A stretch of DNA of 64,000 nucleotides from Clitopilus passeckerianus (Eukaryota > Basidiomycota > Agaricomycetes > Agaricales > Entolomataceae), in NCBI GenBank assembly GCA_944990035.1, contig CALYLX010000096.1, forward strand, positions 186,001 to 250,000, given 5' to 3'. Position 1 is the stretch's first letter, and each line of letters opens with the position of its first letter. A program made the translations under genes and the position numbers. Of the stretch, positions 21,305-33,296 are shown piece by piece. Under the pieces are notes generated by a model that worked only from the letters and a program-made list of their open reading frames with translations, had not been told where the DNA came from and ran no database searches.

Positions 21305-24300
21305 TCAAAGCTCGTCCCGGGGGTGCTCCTCTTTCGTGGCATCCGTTCCTTGAGTCGGAGGTTCAGAATCTCCTTCCGATGATCCCGCTGCAGCTGGAAC
21401 TGAGCCAGCGTTTGCAAGGGCATTAACATCCGCAGCCGCCATTCCGGAGTGAATGAGGCCATCTTCTGCGAGTTTGCGGGTGAACTTTGCAATCTCGGAG
21501 TCATATTCTTCCCATTCAGGTATCTGTCGCGCTCTTGACAATTTCGGCTCTTTCTGTGACATATGTTAGTTCACGTTCAGCAATGATGCAGCTTTCCCAC
21601 TGACCGTAAGAGGGTTCTGGCAGAGATCGATAGTTTTGGCTCTATCCAGTCTGTCCTTGCTGCCTGTAGTCGTAGGAAATGTCAGAGTAGCTGAGGGGGC
21701 CAAGGATAACGCCTACACCATGTTTCGCACCATAACCAGTCTTCACCTAGCGAGAACTTGATGTTTGAGGTTAGTCAGAGGCCAACCCGACGCGTTAGAG
21801 GAATGGGCGACATACGATCGGTACTTCTCTCTGGAGATTGTTTGGCAAGTCTACAAACGGGAATCAACATCATGATATTCAAAGGGCCGCCGGGAAGCAC
21901 CTACCTTGATCCAGATTTGCAAGAGAGTTGGGATCAGCGGACAGCTGTTGGTATTGCCCTCGCAGAATGTCCTAACAGCGACATCAGTACAACTTCAGAT
22001 AGAAATGTCCGAAGAACTTACCCCTGCCGCCATCTGCCTGAAACGGACAAGATCGACGACGTACAGAGCACTGCGGAAGGCTGGTGAGCGTCTGTTTCGT
22101 CAAACCGCTATGACCGGTGCACACCTGATATGATAGGGTCGCCCCTGCAGGAACTCTTTCCAGTACCCCGTCTTCCAGAACCTGAACCCTTCCATGTCGG
22201 TGTTATCGTCTCCCATTGGAGTGTATCCGTAAGGGGCTCCATGAAGGTCTAGATCAACCAGTTCTTTGAGGTCCGCCCGTACGATCTGGTCGGCGTCGAC
22301 GAAAATGACTTTCTTGAGGTCCATAGGGAAAAGAACATCAAGGAACAGAATTTTGTAAGCCCAGATGATTCTCTGTTTTTCTTTCTGTTCGCGCAGCCAG
22401 GTCGGCCATTTGTATGTCACCAGTTCGTATTTGAAGTTGTATTTCTCGGCCATATGTGGGATAAATTCCTGCGTAATCACATATCAGCCACAAACTGCTG
22501 TGGAATGACGTAAAGGGCACTAACCAAGAAAGATGGTGAGAGGAAGTTCTCGATGAACCAGAACTTGACAGTGCTGTTGGTGTTGCGAAGCACGCTCAGA
22601 ATCATGATGGACGCGAAGCGCTGAGATGATCATTTTCAGCGCAATGCCACATGAACATGAGGATACGACACGTACCTCATACAATAAACCAGAGGCAACG
22701 GTAAATATGTTGATTTCTGCCTGTTCCTCTACCTTGGCTGGGGCTTGTTCCTTAGTCTTGAACAAGGAGGTCACGCTACAAGCAGCATTATTAGCTTTTA
22801 GATACTAGTCAAAGAACTTGGCTTGCAGTTCTTACCGAGAAGCAATGTCTCCGAAGAGACCATGCGATTCGCCGTCATCGGCAGAGTCGGCCAAGACGTC
22901 AGCTCTCTCCTTGCCGGGAAGTCTTGCCAATTTCGGGTACAACGTCAGACCCTCAAAACTGGTAAGCGTGATATCACTTCCAACTTCGTCAACAGTTGGA
23001 CTATCCCATCCGTCGTTTCCGACGCTGCTCATCTTGAAGATGTCACGTCCTCGACCTTGTCTGATCTGGAGGGTGAAGACTCCCGGCTTGGCTTTGAATT
23101 GCAGGTAGCCAAGGTTGGCAACAACGAGGGTATCGTCAATCGGCACCGAATCTCCGCCAACAAGCTCGAGCTGAACGCCCCTTGGGGCACTGTTCGTGAA
23201 CAGCTCACGAGCATGTCCTTCGACGACCAAATAGTCCAGGTCAAAGATTGCGTCGACACTTCGGTCCCCAGGGAGAAGGTGGCCGAGTTGGAGATTGTCG
23301 AGGTCGTAGGCAGCTTCACGAGGTCGAACAAGCCAAGACGGAGGGACATCCATGGCAAGGGTATAGATGGGTTCTGTAGGCAGATCCTCAAAGGTCACTC
23401 GAGCGGGAATTTCCTGGCTGAGGCAACTGTTAGAGAGTGGTTGACCAAGACAAAACCATGCAGAACGTACCCGTCGTTATCAAAGGACAATGAGGGCAGC
23501 AGATTATACCGATAGAAGCTTTTGAGTGGGATCTGGGGCAAACTTTGAGCACAGCGCTTGAGTGGAGTAAAGAAAATGGTTTACCTCGCGGTGGCGGGCG
23601 GGGTTTAGGTGAACTTCAATGAAGGTATCGGGAATATTTGAGAGCCACTGGGAATGCGGTCAGTAAACGCAGTGTTGGAGTAGGCAAAGGCTTCCTACCT
23701 GCAGCAGACTGGACCATTTCTGAGTCGTCTCACTCAGCGGGTCGATGACAACAGTGATGCGATAGAGCGCAGTGGAGTTATCGCCGGCATAGAATGCTCT
23801 GAACAAAATATTAGCCCAGAAGATCCAAGAGAGCTCATTCATCACTCACGTATATTCTGAGTCCAGGAATTGATAAGACTTAGAGCGAGGTCGAGGGTCT
23901 TGATTGAATAGGCCACTCTCGCTGGGATCGGGTTGCTGAATCGCGGAAATGATGGACGACGAGAATGAAACCGTCTGCGCATAGGAGGCGCTACTAGATG
24001 TTCAGAAAAAAAAAACCTAACATGTAGCTGTAGCAGGACATACCGGTCTTTATCATTCAGAGTATCGTCAATTTCTTCTAGCGCCTGAATGACAGGTTCT
24101 GTTCGCTTCTTGAGTTCGTAGGACTCCAGAGTAGCGAAATCAGTAGCCGAAAAGTCTTTGGCTTCAATAGGGCCGACGAGCTATAACAGATATCGTGAGC
24201 TCAACACATTCCGAAAAATAAACTGAAGAAACAAATCTTACCCGTCCATTGGCAACGAGTGCGGATTGCCCAGGTTTGAGTTGCAAGTCCCTTGCTAGCA

Positions 24301-27296
24301 ATCTGCTCGCTGTGACCCATTTGGTGTACTGAGCCGGGTCAAAGTCGCTGACTTTGACATTTCCAGTGACCTTCAGTAGTGCATCATCTCGAGATAGTAC
24401 AGCCTGAGTTTCGTCATCAGTCGGTAGAGCGTCTGCACCCAGTGCGCGTGCGAGCAAGGAGGGCGAGGTTTTTGGCAATGTATTTGTAGAAATGAGATGT
24501 GCCAGGAGCCCAGATCTTACGGGTCGGGTCGTAAGTTCAGATGGATCAATCTCCGGGTTGTGGATGAAGGAGATCCTGGTCTGCGTGCCTGGAACCTGTG
24601 GAGAATACATTAAATAACAAAGGACGACCGAGACTTCCAGAGCGTACCACAGAAGCCAAAGCCTCCTTGATGAGATGTTCACCAGCCTCACTATCGAGAT
24701 CAGCTACCACGTAAGTGGTCAAAGGTATTTTTCCAGTTTCCTCTATGAGAACGTCAGAAAATAACACATTCCTCATCAGAGGCACACATACGCGGGTAAA
24801 GGAACGAAGAAGCTTTGGCCTGGAACCTGGTTTTGGCAAACAACTCCGGGAGATTGAAGAGCTGGAGATTGCTACCAGCACCACCGAGATGAATATAGCG
24901 GTTGCGCTTAGCACTAGTAGATGGTTGATCATAGAAATAGGTGGATATGGTTTCGTTGTGTTCGTCGGTGATTTTGCCTTCGTACACCTAGAGCACCATT
25001 GAGTGCCAACAATTTTCGTCAACTGGGTATTTCCGCGTACCTTCTCCTGCAGGAACTGCATCTGCTGGCCCACCTCTTGTTGCATCGATCTCAAGAACAT
25101 GTCATCGAACTTGAAATGTTTGCCATTGAGGAAAGCATGGCCGTGAGGTGAGGTGGCCAAATTTGCTCCGAGACGTTGGGCATATGCAGCTGCTGAATCC
25201 AAGGGCGTATTGTCGGCTTCTTTGCCCACAATGATATCACTCAAAGCAGGTGCTGCGTCTTCGTCAGCGGTCAGGTCTTCGTAGAGGTCCTGAATGACCT
25301 TCCACTGAACAGTCGTGACATCGGGTCCATGTTGGTCGGTAAGCTGAAGATTCCATCAGAACCAAACTCTATGACACGTTATAACACAGGACACATACGT
25401 TGCTGATGAATGCAAGAGTCTTCTTGCGACCATAGTTCTTGATCAAGTGGAAGAACAGCCTTGCCATCTTCTTGCTTTCGACAGTCTCGACAACAGGAAC
25501 GATTCCAAAGCGCAAAGGGAAAGTCCTCTCGATAATGTTCGCCATGGGTCCGGCAAGGAACTGGATGCTTGTGGTCTGGGACAAATCCAGGACTAGAACG
25601 ACATTGAAGAGGTTGAGCTTGACGGTTGGGAAGCCGGTGTAGGACATGCGAAGGAGCTACAAAACCCGATATGAACATGATGACCATCAACAGTGGGTAT
25701 ATGCTTACATTGAAGAGAGATGGGCTCCAGCGAGCATACCTGCTATCCTTCTCCATATCATTCCAATAAACAATCAAATCCCCGCCTTCCGGCCTATCGC
25801 TAGCATCAAACATCCCACCAAGCACATCTGCCGCTTTCTGGCTCTGCACCACGCTTGCATGCGTCAGAAGCTCGAATGCCTGCAGCCTCGACAGACCCAA
25901 ATTCGTCAACGACGATACTGTGGCTCTTTCCTTCTTCAACAGCCTCAACAAGCCGAGAGGATTAACATCCTTGTCATTGACGGTGATTCCATTCAGCCAC
26001 ATTACGTGTGCACCGCCTTGGGCTTTGAGGTTATTGGCGTGGATTTCAGCCGCGAGCGACTCGTTGACGACAACACGTCGAGAAAGCGCCGTAGCGTACT
26101 TGGGGAAGTTCTGCGAGAGCCTCGTGAGGGCAATAAGGGGTTCGGATGAGTTTGCGACGAGTTGGGTTGCTTTGAAGCCAATATCTTGGACTTCTTCTTC
26201 AGAAAGAGGCGTCTTCGGGTCCGGGGCCGTTGCGTTTTCGGGGAAGTTGTGAATCAAGTCCAGAATTAGGTCCATGTCAACTTGCTTTGCCTCCTCGGTG
26301 AGAGATGAGCCTTTCTTTGCGTCTACTTCAGTGGTTAGATTCAGGAGAAATAGTCGAAATACAAGGAAGCAAATACCATTTGCACGCGTGTTTCGGTCAT
26401 CAAGTGCGAGATAGTCCATCTTCTTGAGGTTTAGAGCAACACCGTAACCCGAAAGGTTGTTCTTCTGTTCACTTGAACGAGCCTTGGGAGGAACATGGCG
26501 GAACACATATTCGACGTGCGGATTTGCCTTGTCCGTCAGGGAGTAAAGGTAGGTGTGGAGTTCGCGGAAGTTGGAAGACGAAGGAGACGCGTAGAAAATA
26601 GCTGTCCTTGGGGGAGGTTGAAGCAACCGAGCAGGTGAAGGTTGAACATGGTCGAAAGTCAGCAGGCGTGGTCTGGGGAAGGCACTGAGGGAAGATAAGT
26701 ATTAGTATGAAGCCATTGCAAAAACAAGAGGTACTGTACATACGCTTTTGCATCCTTGTTGGCAGCATCAATGGTCTCAACACCGGCCAGCTGAGCCAGA
26801 GTTTCCACGTCACACACGACCTGGCCATACCAGTCCACCCAAGAACCGCATTCCGTCCCGGCTCTACCAATGTGGTGGTCTTCATAATAATTGTAAAAGG
26901 CCTCGATCTTTGGTGTTGCAGCATGCAAAGCCAAGTTCATTTCGACGGCGGCCAGAGATGCAGTATCGGCGAGGATGCCATTTGAAGACGCGACTTGCAA
27001 TGCTGCTTGGTGAACAGCTTCTGGCGTCAATGAGCCTAGGTTTTGTAGAACTTCTGGATCCGTTAAATGATCGACCAAAGGAAAGAATGCATCGGGGTTT
27101 TCGAGGGATACAGTCTCCCTACATAGTCATGTTAGTCAAAGAGTCGCAATGAACATACTATGAGCACGTACAAGACCTCTATGAGCGTCGACGGCGCCGA
27201 CCATGACGACCTCAACGAGACCCTAACTGGAGGGCTCGCATTCGCACCAGTGGTGACTGCAAAGAGCAGCCCAAACCACTGAAGACGGTGCTTCAT
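21305..27296 (-). CDS. UDP-glucose:glycoprotein glucosyltransferase (UGGT)
   Basis: ER luminal folding sensor that re-glucosylates misfolded N-glycoproteins so that calnexin rebinds them. It is a large minus-strand gene with many short introns; not every exon was resolved. The start is ATG at 27296: [20 protein letters not shown] is a signal peptide. The first two introns are 27119-27171 and about 26664-26720. The N-terminal half holds the thioredoxin-like repeats ([20 protein letters not shown]). The C-terminal GT24 domain contains [42 protein letters not shown] with the metal-binding [24 protein letters not shown] and [12 protein letters not shown]. The C-terminus is HPRDEL, a KDEL-like ER retrieval signal. 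It lies 290 bp upstream of RAD6 on the same strand and is divergent from NMD3. Confidence 0.93.
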
Positions 27297-28158
27297 CTTC
27301 CAGGAAGCCAAATGTCTTTGACAAGTTATCTTTGCAACTCAGCAGCCCTTGAATGATAATAGACGAAATTAACACATGAAGCGCTGAGCAGGGTATATGA
27401 AGTCTACGCGATGCTGCCACGGTTGTGTCCAACAGTGGACACGTCAACCAATGATATGGCCACATCTAATCTTATCGGGTCGAGATAACGACGACAGTCG
27501 ACCTTCAAGTAGATGGAATTGGTTTGTCTCTCAAACTCAGAATATCAGAGCCATGACTGGCTGGAAGTACGAACAAGGCAAACCCTCTTACGATTCTACT
27601 GAAGGAATAGAGAGGGACCTTGAGGAGGTTTTGGACTTGAACAACATACCTTTGACTTTCCGCACAAGCTTGTAGTGGGTTAAGCTTAGAGAGCTTCGTA
27701 TCCGCCGGACGATGGACAAGTTGGAGGGGCCGTTATTGCTCCGAAGAAGGGTGAAGTCAATGAAATGGAGATGCTTATCTTATTGCTGATAAAGTTATTG
27801 TGTATGTGGTCGAAAACAAATGCTGCAAAAGCGAAGTAATCTTGGAAGATATCCTCAAAAACATCAATTTTCAAGAGAAATTGAGCATGAAATGTTTTGT
27901 TCTCTTGGCCGAGCTGCAAGGACGGTCTCCGTGAAGCGAGGAAATCGCCAGCCACTTGCTTGACTGGAAGAAAATCCAGTCTTATCGAATCACGTGCACC
28001 TTTTTTTCTGCGGCATCCTCGGTTTCGGCTGCGAACTTTGAAGCGACCAAACTTTGAATCAGTCAGCAAAGGTTTCTTTATAACCACATCCTCGACATCT
28101 ACGAGCCCCAGATTCCGCTTAAAAGGCTGTATAGAACGCGGAGAAAAGCCTAGTGACG
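27297..28158. other. Divergent promoter region of UGGT and NMD3
   Basis: About 860 nt. A 40-codon frame at 27553-27675 (+), starting MTGWKYEQGKPSYDS, is short and unrecognised; it is not called as a gene. The right half is AT-rich. A palindromic CACGTG lies at about 27993-27998, a possible bHLH site for NMD3. No repeat seen. Confidence 0.4.
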
Positions 28159-30129
28159 ATGATGGAGTTTGTCCCTTCGACCCCGGTGCACCGAGTCCTA
28201 TGTGCAGATTGCGGTACGTCTGATCTAATCGACTCGAGATCCTGGTACTAACCAATAATGAAGGCACACCAATTGTACCAAATTCTGCGAATCTTTGTGT
28301 GGCATGTCTAAGGAATACGTGCGTGTGCAAACTCTCCTCAATTCTGGAGCGATCTTGACCGTGTTTGCTTCTGCAGGGTCGACATCACTGAAGGCATCCC
28401 CAAGCAAGGTCAGCGCGAGCAACAACTCTTCAAATTACATGTCCTAATTAAATATATCAGCTTCCGTTGCTTTTTGCCGGAATTGCGAACGATTTCTCTC
28501 CCCTCCTACTGCATGGACTATCGCCCGCCCGGAATCATCAGAACTACTGTCAATATGTTTGAAGAAGCTCAAAGGTCTAAGCAAAGTGCGGCTAACAGAC
28601 GCACATTTCATCTGGACAGAGCCTCACTCAAAACGGTTGAGAGTATCCCTTACCATTCAGAAAGAGGTACGTCCTAGCTCGTGCAGGCGTCATCTGGACA
28701 CCTTCTGATCGGCCTTCTCTCAGGTCCTAACCAACACCATCCTGGAGCAAACATTTGAGATCGAGTACCTCGTCCAATATGGCCAATGTCCCGACTGCAC
28801 CAAACTCGCGGCGAAAAATACCTGGGCGGCCTTGGTCCAGGTCCGACAGAAAGTCGCTCACAAGCGCACATTCTTGTTCCTGGAGCAGTTGATTCTCAAA
28901 CACGGAGCTCAGAAAGATACTATCTCTGTCAAAGAAGTCAAAGATGGTCTGGACTTCTTTTTCAGCAACCGATCTCATGCCTTGAAGATGGTGGAATTCC
29001 TTCAAGCTGTGGTCCCGGTTAGGTGAGCGCATCTTTAGAACTTTTTTCTTGAGATCAAGGCTCTAATATTATTACTTCCAGAATGAAGTCTTCAGAACAG
29101 ATCATCTCATCGGATACCCATTCCAACACCGCCAACTTCAAGTATACCTACTCCATCGAGATCGTTCCGATATGCAAAGACGATCTCGTCTGCATACCTC
29201 CCAAACAGGCGCGCTCAATGAGCAACATCAGCCCCCTCACCATCTGCACCCGCGTCGGAAACTCAATACAACTCCTCGACGTAGCCACCCTCCGAACAGC
29301 CGACATCTCTGCCCAAGTCTACTGGCGCACACCAATCGATTCACTTGCCACCGTCACCGACCTAGTAGAGTTCACCGTGCTTGACATCGAGCCCGATGGC
29401 CGTGCAAAGGGCAAGTACGTCATGGCCGATGCACAAGTCGCTCTATCTGGCGCCTTCCGCTCAGGAAGCGCCCATGATAACGACGATATCATGGACTACG
29501 AAGCTATTGGCAGCAATACCCAGATCTACCACACCCGTACCCACCTCGGTGCGATCCTGCAGCCGGGAGACACTGCTCTCGGGTACTACATCACCAATAG
29601 CAACTACAACTCTGACGACTTCGCGAATCTCGACCAGTCAAGAGTACCTGATATTATACTCGTGAAGAAGTCCTACCCCAACAGGAGAAAGAAGAACAAG
29701 TCGAGGAACTGGAAGCTCCGCAGTATCGCGAAGGAGGCTGGCGAGGAGGGTGATACCAGTAATGCTCGTGGTATTGTTGGAAGGTTGGGAGGAAGAGATC
29801 AGAAGAAGATTGAGGAGGATTATGAGCTGTTCTTGCGGGATATTGAGGAAGATCCCGAGGTTCGGGCTTCAGTGAACCTGTACAAGGCTCCCGATGTCAG
29901 CATGGCGGCTCCTGCAGCTGCCTCCGGGAAAGCAGGCAAGAAAAAGGGTGGTCAGTATTCGATGGATATCGATGAACAAGAAGAAGAGCCACCAGTCAAG
30001 ACGACGATTCAGGAAGAGCCTGAGGAGGTGGAGGAAGCTGATTTCCCTGAAGTGTCGTTGGACGAACTGCTAGAGGACTTCGATGAGATGACGCTGGGGA
30101 ATGAGGAGGAAAATACACCAGTGACATAG
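28159..30129 (+). CDS. NMD3: 60S ribosomal export protein Nmd3
   Basis: Adaptor that links pre-60S subunits to exportin Crm1 for nuclear export. Exons 28159-28213, 28264-28318, 28377-28408, 28461-28666, 28724-29022 and 29082-30129 give 564 aa. The N-terminus carries the zinc-binding CxxC pairs: VLCADCGTP, NLCVACLRNT, FCRNCERF and GQCPDCTKL. VDITEGIPKQ and LTDAHFIWTEPHSKRL are also family signatures. The C-terminal part is basic then acidic (SYPNRRKKNKSRNWKLR, VSLDELLEDFDEMTL) and contains the leucine-rich export signal region. Two ATGs (28159, 28162) stand in tandem; the first is used here. Confidence 0.95.
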
Positions 30130-30264
30130 TTGAGTAATTGCAAATTGTATATTCGTAGATTTATACTTGTAACTATTTTTCGTATCCTGGAATGGCATGT
30201 TTATATACTACGAGCTAGACCATTGTGTGATTATATCGAAACAGGTAACGTAAAAACCCTAAAT

Positions 30265-32817
30265 TCAATTATAAAGGTCCTGAAGAATCTTACTCGTTTC
30301 AGGGTCAAGAGACGAATACATCCTGAGATCTGGTATTCTTTTGCCTTTTGCGGACGAGTTGTTCCATGCCCCCGCGATTATATCGCGAACATCGGCGTCG
30401 TCCCCGAGTACAAATCCATTCTTGAATGTGATGGAAGATGCGACTTCGGGATGACGGTAGAAATCCGCGCCCTCCCGCCATATCGTACGTTCTCCGTCTC
30501 CGTGGCTAGTTCACATAGTGAGCGGGCTATAGCCTTCCAATTATCAGGGCCACTTACCAGGTAGCCTTGTGTTCGAGGAAGGACTCTAGACCATCCGCAC
30601 ATCCCCTCAAAATCTCACGACAAACGGTGCATACAAGGACAGGGTCGGACGACCTAGCGAGTTGAAGGTCGACATATAGGTCCTTGAGCTTCTTCTCTTC
30701 TGGAGTCAGTTTTGCTTGAGTGACTTTATGCCCTTGACCAATGCATGCATCCCAATAAGTTAGCTTGAAAAGTTGGTCAAGATTGCTTGTAGAAGAATAT
30801 AGGCCAACGCTTACCATCTCGTTCCAGGACCTCAGAGTGCGGCGACCCGCCGCTTCGGAACACGAGGGGCACTCAAAGAGCGAGAACCCGACAATGTTTT
30901 CGGGGACGATGGTCAATCCTAGTTCTCGAGTGGCGACCTCCACGGATTGAGATAAGGCTCCCTTAAAGCTGAACGACCGAATATTCCACGTGGTAAAGTT
31001 ACACCCGTGTGTCTTAACGCCAAACTTTCGACTCATGATCCGGCAAGTATGTGCGATGGTTTGTCGATAGAGCATTAACTTGTTGCAATGCTTGCATGAG
31101 AACACATTGTTCGGGTTACTGAGCTCGTCCGTAGTTGCAGAGGGGTTGGCAGCTTTGACGAGCTCAAGCAGTGCCTCGTCCGCAACGGAGCGCCATTTGG
31201 ATACCGCGCGCTTGTATCCATCATTTGCACGCAACAAAGAGGCGAAGTGCTCCTTTGCAAGCGTCTGATCGAGCAGGGTTACTAGAGTAGACGCAATCCC
31301 GGTTTGCGTAGTCAAGAATAAATCGTTCCAGCTGGGCAGATAGGGGCGATAGGCGCAACTAGGTATGAACTCCAAGAAAGCATCGCGAAAATGTGGACGA
31401 CAGGTTAGAATTAGTTTCCGCACTGCCTCGTCGATCTGCTTGGATTTGATTTCTTCGAGAAAGTCGCAGATATGTGATTTGACTTTGTTCCATCCTATAT
31501 ATTCCTTTTCAGCGGCTAAGAGGGAGATAACCTCATCAAGTCTACCTTGTTCGTCCAGAGGACGTGGTTGAAAAACGCCTCTAAGTTTCTTTAACGAATT
31601 GTGCTGGTCTTCAGTCATCAACCTGAGCTTGAGCGCCCATCCTAAGTCAATCTATGCGTCAGATTCCGGCTGTATAGTTGTCTCGCTAAGATAGCCAAAC
31701 AGACCTGCATCGCGAAGTTTCTCAAGGATCCTAAGCAGCCCTGTTAATAGACAAGATCAAGAAAAGGTGTTATGCGACATACGCCTGATAACGGGACTCT
31801 CGGAGTCCATTGCGCATGACCTCTCGTTCCATTTCTTGCTGCTCCAACCAATCGGTGAGCGGCGGATCAAGCTAGCAGCAAGACGTTCGTTATCTGATCG
31901 TATGAGTATACCACCATAAGGCAACATTGTACCTTCCAAAGTTCCTCTACATCAGCGCGTTTCTCCACTAGCCACAGCTCCCGAGAGTCATCTCCTGTGA
32001 GTGAATTGTACTCTGCCTCCAGCGCTTGCATCTGACCCTTGTGAACGCGCAATTGAGTTCTGCGTCCGCTCTTCGCCTCTATACAAGGGTAGAGAGCATC
32101 CAGAGGTCCTCCACTGGTCCCCCATAGGTCCTTATAGTATGGATATCTAGAATATACATTAGAACCACCTTTTCGGCTGGATGTAGGGATACGCTCACAT
32201 ATCTTCATTCATACAGCAGGTTTTACAAACGTTCTTTCGTTGCTCCCAGTCGCGATAAAGCTCTTTTGAACGGGGTTACAGTCGTCCACAGAACTGTAAA
32301 GGGGTGTTAGTAAATTATGAATCAAGTAGGAGAGGAGGAACAGAGACTGACGTCGCAAGCACGATCAACAGCAAATTTCAAGTAATGATACTCGTTGATA
32401 TCAGGAGGGCAGGTTGGCATTCCTGCAGACTTAGCAGCCTCCCGCCATAGGAAAGCATTCGACTTGGACACCAAAGTCGCGTGAAAGGCCTTGCTCACTC
32501 TCGAGAACGCCAAGAGGTCGCAAGGTTCGGCGTATGAGAGGATCTGTTCCAGAAGGCCATGAGTTGCTTGAATTACTGCTGGGGAACAAGTTCAAGCCCC
32601 ACCTCTCGAAGAACATCAAGGGGCAGCTCTGCAACAAGGGTTCGAATTCTGTTTACTCCAACTGGCTTGCGAGCTGCAGTTCGACGCCTTTTGTGGCTGG
32701 TGGCCGCGGCGGATTGCGTCGGGGCGTTGGAGTCAGAGCGTCGTCCGAATCAACTCTCAACTTCATCTCGGTCGTTATCTTCGCACTGCGTAGACGAGTC
32801 GAGAGCCTTAGAGATAA
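30265..32817 (-). pseudogene. Cys-rich F-box family, copy A: pseudogene with three lesions
   Basis: Closest sister of copy B (33297-35834) with the same exon plan. Three defects sit in the first 0.6 kb. The start codon position is TTA (32815-32817) where B has ATG. One G is missing near 32739 (GACGACGC-TCTGAC against GACGATGCGTCTGAC in B), shifting the frame before the Lys/Arg patch. In the exon after the F-box CAA has become TAA (32276-32278; CGRL-stop-PRSKEL against CGQLQPRSKAL). Downstream the large exon and the tail are intact, including VFSCKHCNKLML, LFECPSCSEAAG and LVCTVCREILRG, ending ILQDLYN. The last two introns are 30764-30814 and 30506-30557. The intact remainder suggests recent loss, or a shorter product from an internal start such as the Met at 31621. 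Confidence 0.8.
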
Positions 32818-33296
32818 TGAGGAATCAACAATTTCAGATGAGCCCTTGAGCTGGAGGCCTGAGATTTATCTGGATTTGGATCGACCATCTACCCTTTTGT
32901 TCAAGCTTTGACGCTGTCAAAGGCATTGTTGATGGTTTTTGTCAAACTGTTGCGTGGAAACTCCGACAATGGCAAGCCCAAATTCATTCATGCATTCAAG
33001 TAGCGATGGAGTCGAAAATGTAGGAAACAAAGAGCCTTTGGAAAATCTTGATTCAAGCTTCTTATAGGCTAGGCAACAAATTGGAATCGTATCTCAAATT
33101 ATGTGGTGCATGCTCGGGTGCATGTGTCCTGGACCACCAACATAATCAAGTGCCTGCAACATGTATATTCGGAGATTTATCCTCTACCTATTATTCGTCT
33201 CTTGGAATGACAGGCGTATGTACTACGAAATTAAATTGGATCGGTATATGATTATATGGAAGAAAGTAACGTAAAAATATGGAAAGAATCCTAAAA
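32818..33296. other. Spacer between copies A and B
   Basis: The part at about 33160-33296 resembles the DNA just beyond the end of copy A (30150-30264): both contain a TGTATATTCG motif, an ATTATAT stretch and AGTAACGTAAAAA before the stop. The 3' flank was therefore duplicated together with the gene. No other gene seen. Confidence 0.5.

Noticed and set aside
22823..23515. 230-codon plus-strand frame
   Set aside because: Lies wholly antisense to UGGT coding exons, which have clear homology; no independent motif.
27553..27675. Short frame MTGWKYEQGKPSYDS ... of 40 codons
   Set aside because: Too short, no family recognised and no clear neighbouring exons; mentioned only in the intergenic entry.
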